DNA from: GCA-003244245 sp036494005
GTDB taxonomy: Bacteria > Actinomycetota > Actinomycetes > Mycobacteriales > Pseudonocardiaceae
Length of the DNA: 45,090 nt
Assembly: GCA_036494005.1 (NCBI GenBank)
Contig: DASXOV010000100.1
Location: 1-45,090 of the forward strand
Direction of reading: 5' to 3'
The notes under the pieces were generated by a model, which saw only the letters and a program-made list of their open reading frames with translations, was not told the DNA's origin and searched no databases. Numbering within the stretch: position 1 is the stretch's first letter; each line of letters begins with the position of its first letter. Shown in pieces: positions 1-6,926 of this stretch. A program made the position numbers and the translations under genes.

Positions 1-492
1 CCCGGCCAGCACCGTCTGGTCCAGCAATGTCAGGCCCAGTTCGCGGTCCGGCTGCGCGGTGAGTCTGCGCACCGCTTCCGATTCAGGCTCCGGTCCCCAG
101 CCGGGCCCCAGCAGATCCGGACCGAGGTGGCCGATCAACCGGTGCTCCTGGTCGCTGGGGACCAGCGCCATGTCGTGCAGCCGGAAACCGACCGCCACCC
201 GATCCGGCACCGCGAGTATCGCCCGAACCTGATGATCAGGCCCCCGCCAGCGCTGGCCGGGCCGATAGAGGTGCCAGGCCCCGTCCATCCGGAGGTGCGT
301 GTGCAGGCTGCGCCCGTCGCCGAGCCGGGTCAGCAGGTGCTTGCCGACACTCACGACCTCACGCACGGCTGTCCCGGTCAGGTTCGTGGTGGCGAGCCGG
401 GGATGGCGCAACTCACCACGGACCAGGGTGCCTCCGGCGAGTGCCGCGCCCAGTCTGCGACCGGTCAGCCACACCGTGTCGCCCTCGGGCAT
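1..492 (-). CDS. nei: Nei/Fpg-family DNA glycosylase/AP lyase, partial (C-terminus off the left edge)
   Basis: Reading the minus strand from an ATG at 492, 164 codons stay open to the window edge, so the C-terminal part is missing. The protein starts MPEGDTVW; in this family Pro2 is the Schiff-base nucleophile and Glu3 the general acid. Lys51 in the VGKHLL segment is the conserved lysine of the N-terminal beta-sandwich domain. The MPEGDTV start resembles the endonuclease VIII (Nei) branch more than Fpg (usually MPELPEVE), so oxidised-pyrimidine repair is the likely role. The helix-two-turn-helix and zinc finger expected at the C-terminus lie outside the window. It begins 4 bases after the parA stop on the same strand, suggesting co-transcription. 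Confidence 0.88.
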   Translation of the reverse strand, partial: MPEGDTVWLTGRRLGAALAGGTLVRGELRHPRLATTNLTGTAVREVVSVGKHLLTRLGDGRSLHTHLRMDGAWHLYRPGQRWRGPDHQVRAILAVPDRVAVGFRLHDMALVPSDQEHRLIGHLGPDLLGPGWGPEPESEAVRRLTAQPDRELGLTLLDQTVLAG

Positions 493-496
493 CTGC

Positions 497-1339
497 TCAG
501 ACCTGCGCCTCTTCGACCCCTGCCGGGTCGGCCGCTGGCGGCGCGGCCGGGGCGCGCCGTCTGAGCTGCGAGGTACGCATCACCCGGGTCAGCAGCGCGT
601 CGAAGGCCACTGCCATCTCCTGAGCCCCAGGGGTGCCCCAGCGCTGGATCGGCAGGCAGGCGCCCTGGGCGTGTTGCATGGCCGAGCGGTCCGGCAGCAC
701 GGTGGGCAGCACCAACGGCCCGAAGATCTCCCGGAGCTCGTGGATCCGGTAGGTGTGTTCGTGGGACCGCAGCCGCGCCCGGTTGACCACCACGCCCAGC
801 GGCTGCAGATCCGGGTTGTGTTCCCGCTCGTTCTGCACCGCCTCGAAGGCCCGCTGCACACCGGTGACGGCATAGATGGTCGGTTCGGTGACCAGCAGCG
901 CGCGGTCGGCCGCCACCAGCGCCGAGCGGGTGAGCTGGCCCAGCGAGGGCGGGCAGTCCAGCAGCACCAGCCGGTATGGTGGATCGGCCAGTTCGTCCAG
1001 CTTCGACAGTGCCTCGTCCAGCCCGGAGAGCCGGGTGGGGTCCGGATCGGGCCGATTGTGCGCCTCGACGTTTTCGGACCCGACCAGCACGTCCAAGCTC
1101 TCGCCCCAGGCGCTGGGCGCGATGGCGTCGCGAAGCACCGAGCTCGTCGAATCGGCCAGTACATCGGCGAGCGTGGTGCCGGTCTCCCCGGGCTCCAGGG
1201 TGCTCGTGGCGTTGCCCTGCGGGTCGAGGTCCACCACCAGAGTGCGGATCCCGCGCTGTAGGGCCGCCCCGGCCAGGCCGAGAATCACCGACGTCTTGCC
1301 CACGCCACCCTTCAGACTGAGCACCGCCACGCTTCGCAC
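497..1339 (-). CDS. ParA/MinD-family ATPase
   Basis: 280-residue protein beginning GTG CGA AGC. A deviant Walker A motif KGGVGKT lies at residues 10-16, followed by DLDPQGNAT (switch-type motif) and LLDCPPS (Walker B region), the standard order of ParA-type ATPases. The tail after about residue 255 is Ala/Pro-rich and probably disordered. No ParB gene is visible next to it and it is not beside an origin, so it is likely an orphan ParA-like positioning ATPase rather than the chromosome-partition ParA. No strong ribosome binding site is visible before the GTG; the message could be leaderless or start a few codons further in. It is followed directly by the nei-like gene. Confidence 0.85.
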   Translation of the reverse strand: MRSVAVLSLKGGVGKTSVILGLAGAALQRGIRTLVVDLDPQGNATSTLEPGETGTTLADVLADSTSSVLRDAIAPSAWGESLDVLVGSENVEAHNRPDPDPTRLSGLDEALSKLDELADPPYRLVLLDCPPSLGQLTRSALVAADRALLVTEPTIYAVTGVQRAFEAVQNEREHNPDLQPLGVVVNRARLRSHEHTYRIHELREIFGPLVLPTVLPDRSAMQHAQGACLPIQRWGTPGAQEMAVAFDALLTRVMRTSQLRRRAPAAPPAADPAGVEEAQV

Positions 1340-1343
1340 CGGT

Positions 1344-1357
1344 GCAGCCTAGGCTGC
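1344..1357. promoter_or_regulatory. 14-bp perfect palindrome between divergent genes
   Basis: GCAGCCTAGGCTGC is a perfect inverted repeat just 5 bases upstream of the parA GTG (minus strand) and 56 bases before the methyltransferase ATG (plus strand). Its place in a very short divergent intergenic region fits a repressor operator, but no regulator is identified and chance cannot be excluded. Confidence 0.35.
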
Positions 1358-1412
1358 GGCCCCGGTGTCCCGCCGAAGTGTTCCGGCTAGCGGCCCCTCT
1401 AGGGTGCTGCGC

Positions 1413-2138
1413 ATGCGAGCTCCCGCGGTGCAACGGGCACTGGAGGTCGAGGTCGCCGCGGCACGGCGGCGGCTGGGTACCGCGCCTCGGGTCCTGGATG
1501 TCGGCGGCGGCAGCGGTGTGTGGGCCGTGCCGCTGGCCCGATCCGGCTGCACCGTGACGGTGGTCGACCCGAGCCCCAACGCGCTGGCCACCCTGCACCG
1601 CAGGTCTGCCGAGGCCGGGGTGCAGCATCTGGTGCACCCGGTACAGGGTGACGCCGACTCGCTGGCCGACGTGGTGGGTCTGGCCAGTGCCGATCTGGTC
1701 CTCGGGCACGGGGTGCTCGAGGTCGTCGAGGACACCGCGGTGGCGGTCAGGGCACTGGCCGACGCCACCACCCCCGGCGGCGCGGTGTCGATCGTGGCGG
1801 CCAATCGATATGGCGCGGTGCTGGTGCGCGCGCTGGCCGGCCGGTTGGCCGACGCCCGCCGGATACTGGACGACCCGGACGGCAGACTCGGTGTTGCCGA
1901 CCCGCTGCTGCGGCGCTTCGACAGCGACACGCTCTGCGCGCTGATCGAGCAGTGCGGATTGGTCGCCGAGTTGCTGCAGGGCGACGGAGTGGTGGCCGAC
2001 CTGGTTCCCAGCGGAGTGTTGGAGTCCCACCCCGGGACTGCCGAGCAGCTCGCCGAGCTCGAACTGTCCGCTGCGGGCCGGTCCCCGCTTCGGGACGTCG
2101 CGGGCCGGTTGCACGCGCTGGCCCGGCGCCCGGCCTGA
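1413..2138 (+). CDS. Class I SAM-dependent methyltransferase, unknown substrate
   Basis: 241 residues from the ATG at 1413; the frame is open further upstream to 1365, but the alignment-like core starts only here (RAPAVQRALEVEV, then motif I VLDVGGGSGVWAVPLA). The Asp of VVDPSP fits the acidic ribose-binding residue at the end of beta-2. A Rossmann-like methyltransferase fold is clear; the substrate is not. It stands divergent from parA and immediately precedes dinB on the same strand (126-base gap), a conserved type of neighbourhood in high-GC actinobacteria. An AGGG sequence about 9 bases before the ATG is a modest ribosome binding site. Confidence 0.78.
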   Translation: MRAPAVQRALEVEVAAARRRLGTAPRVLDVGGGSGVWAVPLARSGCTVTVVDPSPNALATLHRRSAEAGVQHLVHPVQGDADSLADVVGLASADLVLGHGVLEVVEDTAVAVRALADATTPGGAVSIVAANRYGAVLVRALAGRLADARRILDDPDGRLGVADPLLRRFDSDTLCALIEQCGLVAELLQGDGVVADLVPSGVLESHPGTAEQLAELELSAAGRSPLRDVAGRLHALARRPA

Positions 2139-2264
2139 GCGCCCCGCATCCGCCTGCATTGCCGACAGCATTGTCAGCGCAGGCGGATAGCCTGCTGAAC
2201 TGTGGGGCGCAGCGCAGATCTTCCCCGGGCAGATCGTCCCCGGGCCGGTCCACTCCGTCATGGG

Positions 2265-3524
2265 GTGACGCCCCGGCCGCCGGACGATCGCGGATGCACC
2301 GTGCTGCACGTGGACATGGACGCCTTCTACGCGTCGGTGGAGATCCGGGAGCGTCCGGAGCTGGCTGGGATGCCGGTCGTGGTGGCCGGGGGCAGCGGCC
2401 CGTCGGGCGAGCGCGGCGTCGTACTCTCGGCCAGCTACGAGGCACGCGAGTTCGGTGTGCGCTCGGCGATGCCGGTCGCCCGGGCCCGGCGGATGTGCCC
2501 GCAGGCGCAGTTCGTGCCACCACAGTTCCCCCGGTATGCCGAGGTCTCCGATGGGGTGATGGCCCTGTTCCGAGAGATCACCCCCCTGGTCGAGCCGCTG
2601 AGTCTGGACGAGGCGTTCCTCGACGTCGCAGGCGCGCTGCGCAGACTGGGGATGAGCCCGGCCGGGATCGGGGACTGGATCCGAGGGCAGGTCTACGACG
2701 CACACCGGGTGACCTGTTCGGTAGGGGTGGCCCCGAGCAAGTTCCTGGCCAAGCTGGCCTCTGGGCTGTGCAAACCGGATGGCCTGCTCGTGGTGCCTGC
2801 CGACGGCGTCTTCGAGTTCCTGCACCCATTGCCGGTCTCGGCACTGTGGGGTGTCGGCCGGCGCACCGCTGAGGTGCTGCACCGGCTGGGGTGTCGCACC
2901 GTGGCCGACGTCGCGAGCACACCGTTGCCCGCGCTACGGCGGGCTGTGGGTACCGCGGTGGCCGAGCATCTGCACGGGTTGGCCAACGGCCGCGACGAGC
3001 GGCGAGTCGTGCCGGACGCTCCCGAGAAGTCGATCGGGGCGGAGGAGACGTTCGCCCAGGACGTCGCCGACCGGGGGGTGCTGCGGCGGGAGTTGCTGCG
3101 TCTGGCCGAGCGGGCCACGGCGGCCTTGCGTGGCCGTGGGCTGAGCGGCCGGACCATCGCGGTGAAGATCAGGTATCCGGACTTCACCACGATCAGCCGC
3201 TCCCGGACCCTGGCCGGACCCACCGACATCGGGCAGGTGGTCTTCGGGGTGGCGGTGGAGCTTATGGAAGCCGCGGTGCCGAACGGGGCGGCGGTCCGGC
3301 TGCTCGGCGTGCGGGTGGAACAATTGGTCACCGGCACCGTAGCCGAGCAGCTCACGTTGGACGGCGCCCGAGCGAACTGGTCGGATGCGGAGCGGGCGGC
3401 TGATGCGGCGCGGTCCCGGTTCGGGAGTTCGGCGGTGCGTCCCGCCACCCTGACAAGCCCCTCGGAACCGTCGGCGACAGCCCGTGCTGACATGCCCACT
3501 GAAACGGGTACACCCACCGGCTAG
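2265..3524 (+). CDS. dinB: DNA polymerase IV (Y-family translesion polymerase)
   Basis: 419 residues from the GTG at 2265. The catalytic carboxylates of Y-family polymerases are present: Asp17 in HVDMDAFYASVE and Asp115-Glu116 in SLDEAF. YEAREFGVRSAMP and CSVGVAPSKFLAKLAS are typical finger and palm segments, and a helix-hairpin-helix region follows (LWGVGRRTAEVLHRLG). The little-finger domain runs to about residue 370 and ends with EQLTLDG, which resembles a beta-clamp binding motif although the usual terminal Phe is absent. The last 45 residues are low-complexity. The frame is open to 2202 upstream; the GTG is chosen because the conserved core begins 12 residues later. Confidence 0.92.
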   Translation: MTPRPPDDRGCTVLHVDMDAFYASVEIRERPELAGMPVVVAGGSGPSGERGVVLSASYEAREFGVRSAMPVARARRMCPQAQFVPPQFPRYAEVSDGVMALFREITPLVEPLSLDEAFLDVAGALRRLGMSPAGIGDWIRGQVYDAHRVTCSVGVAPSKFLAKLASGLCKPDGLLVVPADGVFEFLHPLPVSALWGVGRRTAEVLHRLGCRTVADVASTPLPALRRAVGTAVAEHLHGLANGRDERRVVPDAPEKSIGAEETFAQDVADRGVLRRELLRLAERATAALRGRGLSGRTIAVKIRYPDFTTISRSRTLAGPTDIGQVVFGVAVELMEAAVPNGAAVRLLGVRVEQLVTGTVAEQLTLDGARANWSDAERAADAARSRFGSSAVRPATLTSPSEPSATARADMPTETGTPTG

Positions 3525-3642
3525 TCGGCGTCGCCGCAGGCTCGTATCCTCGACGTCAGGAGCCCACAATGGGCACCTGGCTGCCCTGGGGACTAACGTC
3601 AGGACCGGCCACCACATATCCGGGAGTGCCGGAGGAGGATCG

Positions 3643-4038
3643 ATGCCACTCTCCGAGCACGAGCAGCGTCTGCTCGACCAGATCGAGCGCGCGCTCTATG
3701 CCGAGGACCCCAAATTCGCATCGAATGTACGGGGCGCCCGGATGCGCAGCCCATCCCGCCGCAGGCGGTTGCAGGGCATCGCATTGTTCGTCCTGGGCCT
3801 GGTGCTGCTGGTGGTCGGGGTGATGCTCCCGATCCGCGCGGCCGGGATCCCGGTGATCAGTGTCCTCGGCTTCCTGGTGATGTTCGCCGGTGCGGTCGTC
3901 GCGATCTTCGCTCGTGGCCACGACCGGGATGGAGGTCCCGGTGCCCAGGCGGGCAACGCGTCCGCCGGGGGAACATCACGCAGCACACTGGCCCAGCGGA
4001 TGGAAGAGCGGTTCCGGCGCCGCTTCGAGGACCGTTAG
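3643..4038 (+). CDS. DUF3040 family small membrane protein
   Basis: 131 residues starting MPLSEHEQRLLDQIERAL, a typical DUF3040 opening. It has a strong ribosome binding site (GGAGGAGG at 3631-3638) 4 bases before the ATG, which decides this start over the longer open frame from 3484. Two transmembrane helices are clear (about residues 47-64, GIALFVLGLVLLVVGVML, and 70-90, IPVISVLGFLVMFAGAVVAIF), with a charged Arg-rich tail. The family is common in actinobacteria just upstream of mraZ; its function is unknown. Confidence 0.85.
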   Translation: MPLSEHEQRLLDQIERALYAEDPKFASNVRGARMRSPSRRRRLQGIALFVLGLVLLVVGVMLPIRAAGIPVISVLGFLVMFAGAVVAIFARGHDRDGGPGAQAGNASAGGTSRSTLAQRMEERFRRRFEDR

Positions 4039-4384
4039 CTCCGCTGAGGCGGACGTCGATGTCGGCGTCGATGACGGCTTCGGCTTCGTGAGCGGCCCCG
4101 TCAGCAGCTACAGCCCGGTGGGCTGAGGCGGCGGCGGGGTCGTTTGCCGTCCGGGTGTCCCGCGATCCGGGCGGCCCCCACTTTCCCCCACACCTGTTCC
4201 CCCGCCGGCGCTGCGCGGGGGATGCCCCGCCTGCATGTGCCGCGGGATGGCTCCTCGTGATGGCCGGACGCCGCCTTGACACGGCCTTTCCGGCGCAGCG
4301 AGGCATTCCGGATCCCCACCCGTCCCCACCATCGCTGACCTGGCTGAATCGTGCGCCGGTGGGGATCAGGAGACTGTTCGTGCG
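4039..4384. other. Non-coding stretch between DUF3040 gene and mraZ promoter
   Basis: I see no convincing gene here. A GC-rich inverted repeat (CCCCCGC at 4199-4205 and GCGGGGG at 4215-4221, 9-base loop) may be a transcription stop or an mRNA hairpin; it has no T-tract. The rest carries no signal I can identify. Confidence 0.4.
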
Positions 4385-4412
4385 TTGACAGTGGCATAAA
4401 GTGGGGTACGGT
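4385..4412 (+). promoter_or_regulatory. mraZ promoter (dcw cluster promoter)
   Basis: TTGACA at 4385-4390 and TACGGT at 4407-4412 with a 16-bp spacer form a good sigma-A-type promoter. The spacer and -10 are overlaid by GTGG repeats, so a protein bound there would block RNA polymerase. It lies 66 bases upstream of the mraZ GTG. Confidence 0.7.
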
Positions 4413-4426
4413 GGTGATCAGTGGAG
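4391..4426 (+). promoter_or_regulatory. Probable MraZ operator: four GTGG repeats at 10-bp steps
   Basis: GTGGCA (4391), GTGGGG (4401), GTGGTG (4411) and GTGGAG (4421) recur at exact 10-bp intervals, one per DNA helical turn. Established work on E. coli MraZ shows binding to TGGGN repeats separated by 5 bases in its own promoter; TGGGG-N5-TGGTG-N5-TGGAG here fits that layout. Negative autoregulation by the mraZ product is therefore inferred. Confidence 0.65.
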
Positions 4427-4440
4427 CACAGGGGTGCTCC
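4423..4440 (+). promoter_or_regulatory. Inverted repeat in the mraZ 5' leader
   Basis: GGAGCAC and GTGCTCC flank a 4-base AGGG loop (7-bp perfect stem). It lies downstream of the -10 element and directly after the last GTGG repeat, so it would be in the mRNA leader as a hairpin or act as DNA operator; the role is unknown. Confidence 0.4.
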
Positions 4441-4477
4441 GCGGGTCGGTTCGGGAGAGCCGGCGAGGAGAGGTGGG

Positions 4478-4915
4478 GTGGCGGTGTTTCTCGGCACGCA
4501 CACCCCGCGGTTGGACGACAAGGGTCGGCTGACGTTGCCGGCGAAGTTCCGCGACGCGCTCGCAGGGGGGCTGATGGTCACCAAGGGACAGGACCACTGC
4601 CTGTATCTCTTTCCGCGCGCCGAATTCGAGGAGATGGCCCGCAAGGTGGCGGGGGCGCCGCTGACCAACGAGGCGGTGCGGGCCTATCAGCGTTACCTGT
4701 TCGCGGGCACCGACGAGCAGCGCCCGGATGCGCAGGGCCGCATTTCGATCGTGCCGGAGTTGCGGCGCTACGCGGGGCTGAGCAAGGAATGTGTCGTGAT
4801 CGGGGCGATCAACCGGCTGGAGATCTGGGACAGCGCGGCATGGCAGCGCTACCTGGAGGAGCACGAGGAGTCCTACGCCCAAGCGCAGGAGGAGGTGCTG
4901 CCCGGTTTGTTCTGA
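4478..4915 (+). CDS. mraZ: MraZ, transcriptional regulator of the dcw cluster
   Basis: 145 residues starting VAVFLGTHTPRLDDKGRL, the conserved MraZ opening. Two SpoVT/AbrB-like halves are visible, each with the D(D/A)KGR(L/I)-type motif (LDDKGRLTLPAKFR near residue 12 and DAQGRISIVPELRRYA near residue 85). MraZ is a ring-forming DNA-binding protein that represses its own operon. The GTG at 4478 is chosen because GAGGAG at 4465-4470 sits 7 bases upstream; the frame is open further upstream to 4421, but that would run into the operator. It heads the dcw operon. Confidence 0.95.
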   Translation: MAVFLGTHTPRLDDKGRLTLPAKFRDALAGGLMVTKGQDHCLYLFPRAEFEEMARKVAGAPLTNEAVRAYQRYLFAGTDEQRPDAQGRISIVPELRRYAGLSKECVVIGAINRLEIWDSAAWQRYLEEHEESYAQAQEEVLPGLF

Positions 4916-5244
4916 CCGGCGGTGCTGCCCGGCGGGCGGCACGTTGTCCCGGTGCAGCCAGGCCTCCGTCCGATGCGCGACGACACCGAGGTGCGCTCCG
5001 ACGTCTCCGCAACACCGGAGATCCACAACGTCGCAGCTTCACAAACACCTGAGGTGCCAAGACACCGAGTAGCAGGGCCCTGACGCAACTTCCCCGGCGC
5101 CAGGACCCTCGCACCGGGCGGAGACCTGGCGGCACCGAGAACAAGGATCACAGGGTACCGCAAGGATCACAGGGTACCGGTGGTCCGCTCACCGTGGCAT
5201 GAGGGGCATCAGGGGGTGTGGGTGTGAGCAGAGGGAGCGTGGCC
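4916..5244. other. mraZ-rsmH intergenic region
   Basis: About 330 bases without a convincing gene. The only clear structure is the 19-bp tandem duplication at 5142-5179. GTG codons at 5218 and 5239 in the rsmH frame could extend rsmH slightly into this region. Confidence 0.4.
5142..5179. repeat. Exact 19-bp tandem duplication
   Basis: CAAGGATCACAGGGTACCG occurs twice head to tail (5142-5160 and 5161-5179) with no mismatch. It lies in the mraZ-rsmH gap, about 65 bases upstream of the rsmH start. It may be a recent slippage event or a duplicated binding site. Confidence 0.9.
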
Positions 5245-6255
5245 GTGGCCGAGAGCCCGCGCGGCGGTGCCGGGTCACCCCACCACACGCCGGTCGCGCT
5301 GAGCAGATGCCTGGAACTGCTCAGGCCCGCACTCGATGGCCGGCCTGCCTTCCTGGTCGACGCCACCCTGGGTCTGGGTGGGCATGCGGCAGCGCTGCTC
5401 GACGTCCACCCCGGGCTCACCCTGATCGGGCTGGATCGTGATCCGCAGGCGCTGGACCTGGCCAGGGACCGATTGGCCGGGTACGCGTCGCGTATCCACC
5501 TGGTGCACGCGGTCTATCACGAACTGCCCGGCGTGCTCAGGCGTCTGGGTATCGAGCGGCTCGACGGCGTGCTGTTCGACCTCGGGGTCTCCTCACTGCA
5601 ACTCGACGCCACTGAGCGCGGTTTCTCCTACGCCCGCGACGCTGCGCTGGACATGCGGATGGACCCCGGCACCGGTGTCACCGCGGCCGATGTGCTCAAC
5701 AACTATTCGAAGGCTGACCTGGCCCGGGTGTTCCGGGACTACGGCGAGGAACGCTTCGCGGGCCGGATCGCCGCCGCCGTCGTGGCCGAGCGGACCCGAC
5801 AGCCGTTCGGTAGCACCGCGCAACTGGTCGAGGTGATCTACCGCAGCGTGCCCGCGGCGGCTCGCCGTCACGGCGGACACCCCGCGAAGCGGACTTTCCA
5901 GGCATTGCGCATCGAGGTGAACGACGAACTCGGCGCATTGCGCTCCGCGATCCCTGCCGCGCTGGGCTCGCTGTCGGTCGGCGGCCGGCTGGTTGCACTG
6001 TCCTATCACTCGTTGGAGGACCGGATCGTCAAGCGGGCACTGGCCGAGTTGACCGTCTCGCGCACCCCACTCGGCTTACCGGTCGAGTTGCCCGATCACG
6101 GACCCCAGCTCCGGGCCCTGACCCGAGGGGCCGAACAGGCCGACGCAGCCGAGACCGCGACCAATCCGCGAGCCGCCTCGGTGCGGCTGCGCGCCGCCGA
6201 ACGCATTGCACCTGCTCCTGAGCACAAACCCGACCGCCCGGAGGTGACCTCGTGA
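5245..6255 (+). CDS. rsmH: 16S rRNA (cytosine(1402)-N4)-methyltransferase
   Basis: 336 residues from the GTG at 5245, preceded by GAGGGAG 7 bases upstream; GTG codons at 5218 and 5239 in the same frame are alternatives. The SAM motif VDATLGLGGHAAALL, GLDRDPQALDLA, the FDLGVSSLQLD motif and the NDELGALRSAI and SYHSLEDRIVK motifs are diagnostic of RsmH (MraW). The enzyme methylates C1402 of 16S rRNA. Its length is slightly above the usual ~310-330. The stop overlaps the ftsL GTG by 4 bases. Confidence 0.95.
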   Translation: MAESPRGGAGSPHHTPVALSRCLELLRPALDGRPAFLVDATLGLGGHAAALLDVHPGLTLIGLDRDPQALDLARDRLAGYASRIHLVHAVYHELPGVLRRLGIERLDGVLFDLGVSSLQLDATERGFSYARDAALDMRMDPGTGVTAADVLNNYSKADLARVFRDYGEERFAGRIAAAVVAERTRQPFGSTAQLVEVIYRSVPAAARRHGGHPAKRTFQALRIEVNDELGALRSAIPAALGSLSVGGRLVALSYHSLEDRIVKRALAELTVSRTPLGLPVELPDHGPQLRALTRGAEQADAAETATNPRAASVRLRAAERIAPAPEHKPDRPEVTS

Positions 6256-6926
6256 CGGCTTCCCTGGTGGCCCCGCCGCGCAGCACCACATCCACCACGT
6301 CCAGCCGCAGCTCCACCCGCCACCGCGGTACCGCGGCCCCGCGGGTCCGCTCGGCGGCTGTCCAACGGGCCTATGAGCGGCGAGCGCAGCGGGCAGGCCT
6401 ACCGGTCGTCGCCCGGCAGAACCAGCTCGTCGCCAATCGGGCGCGGTTCGTGATGTTGATCATGGTGCTGCTGTCCGGGGCGCTGGTTGCCACGCTGTGG
6501 TTGTCCACCGCGGCGGCCGCGGACTCCTACCGCATGGAGCACGCGCGGGAGATCAACAGGGATCTCACCGAGCACTCCGAGCAGCTCGGCAGGGATGTCG
6601 CCAGCATGGAGACCGCGCCCGAGCTGGCCCGCCGGGCGGTCGAGCTGGGAATGGTCCCGGCCGGGGATCCGGCCCGGCTGGTGGTGGGATCGGACGGGGC
6701 GGTCGCGGTGGTCGGCAAGCCCAAGGCCGCCACCGCGCCGGCCACCGAGCAGCCTGCGCACGCCCAGGTGCCCACACCCGCACAGCTTGCGGCCAACGGC
6801 GGAACTCCCGCCCAGCCCGAGGCAGCCCAGCCCGCGCTCATCCCGGCTGGGTCGGATGTGCCGGCTCCGCCGGCTGGGTCTGATGTGCCGGCACAGCCGG
6901 CTGTGGGGCCCGGCGGCGCCGGATGA
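6252..6926 (+). CDS. ftsL: FtsL-like cell division protein
   Basis: 224 residues. A Ser/Thr- and Arg-rich cytoplasmic region is followed by a single transmembrane helix (about residues 60-80, FVMLIMVLLSGALVATLWL), then a predicted coiled coil (REINRDLTEHSEQLGRDVASM) and an Ala/Pro-rich periplasm-side tail. This topology, and the position between rsmH and the division transpeptidase, identify FtsL, a partner of FtsQ and FtsB that activates FtsW-FtsI. The tail is long for FtsL and ends in a 27-bp tandem repeat. Starts at GTG overlapping the rsmH stop (GTGA) and ends overlapping pbpB (ATGA). Confidence 0.85.
   Translation: MTASLVAPPRSTTSTTSSRSSTRHRGTAAPRVRSAAVQRAYERRAQRAGLPVVARQNQLVANRARFVMLIMVLLSGALVATLWLSTAAAADSYRMEHAREINRDLTEHSEQLGRDVASMETAPELARRAVELGMVPAGDPARLVVGSDGAVAVVGKPKAATAPATEQPAHAQVPTPAQLAANGGTPAQPEAAQPALIPAGSDVPAPPAGSDVPAQPAVGPGGAG
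6843..6896 (+). repeat. 27-bp imperfect tandem repeat inside ftsL
   Basis: Two adjacent 27-bp copies (6843-6869 and 6870-6896) encode the Pro-Ala-Gly-Ser-Asp-Val-Pro-Ala pattern twice at the FtsL C-terminus. The reading frame is kept, and the region is probably a flexible extracytoplasmic tail. Confidence 0.8.

Noticed and set aside
465..2882. 805-codon minus-strand open frame over parA, methyltransferase and dinB
   Set aside because: Low-complexity Arg/Gly/Pro translation, crosses several well-supported genes on both strands; an artefact of high GC.
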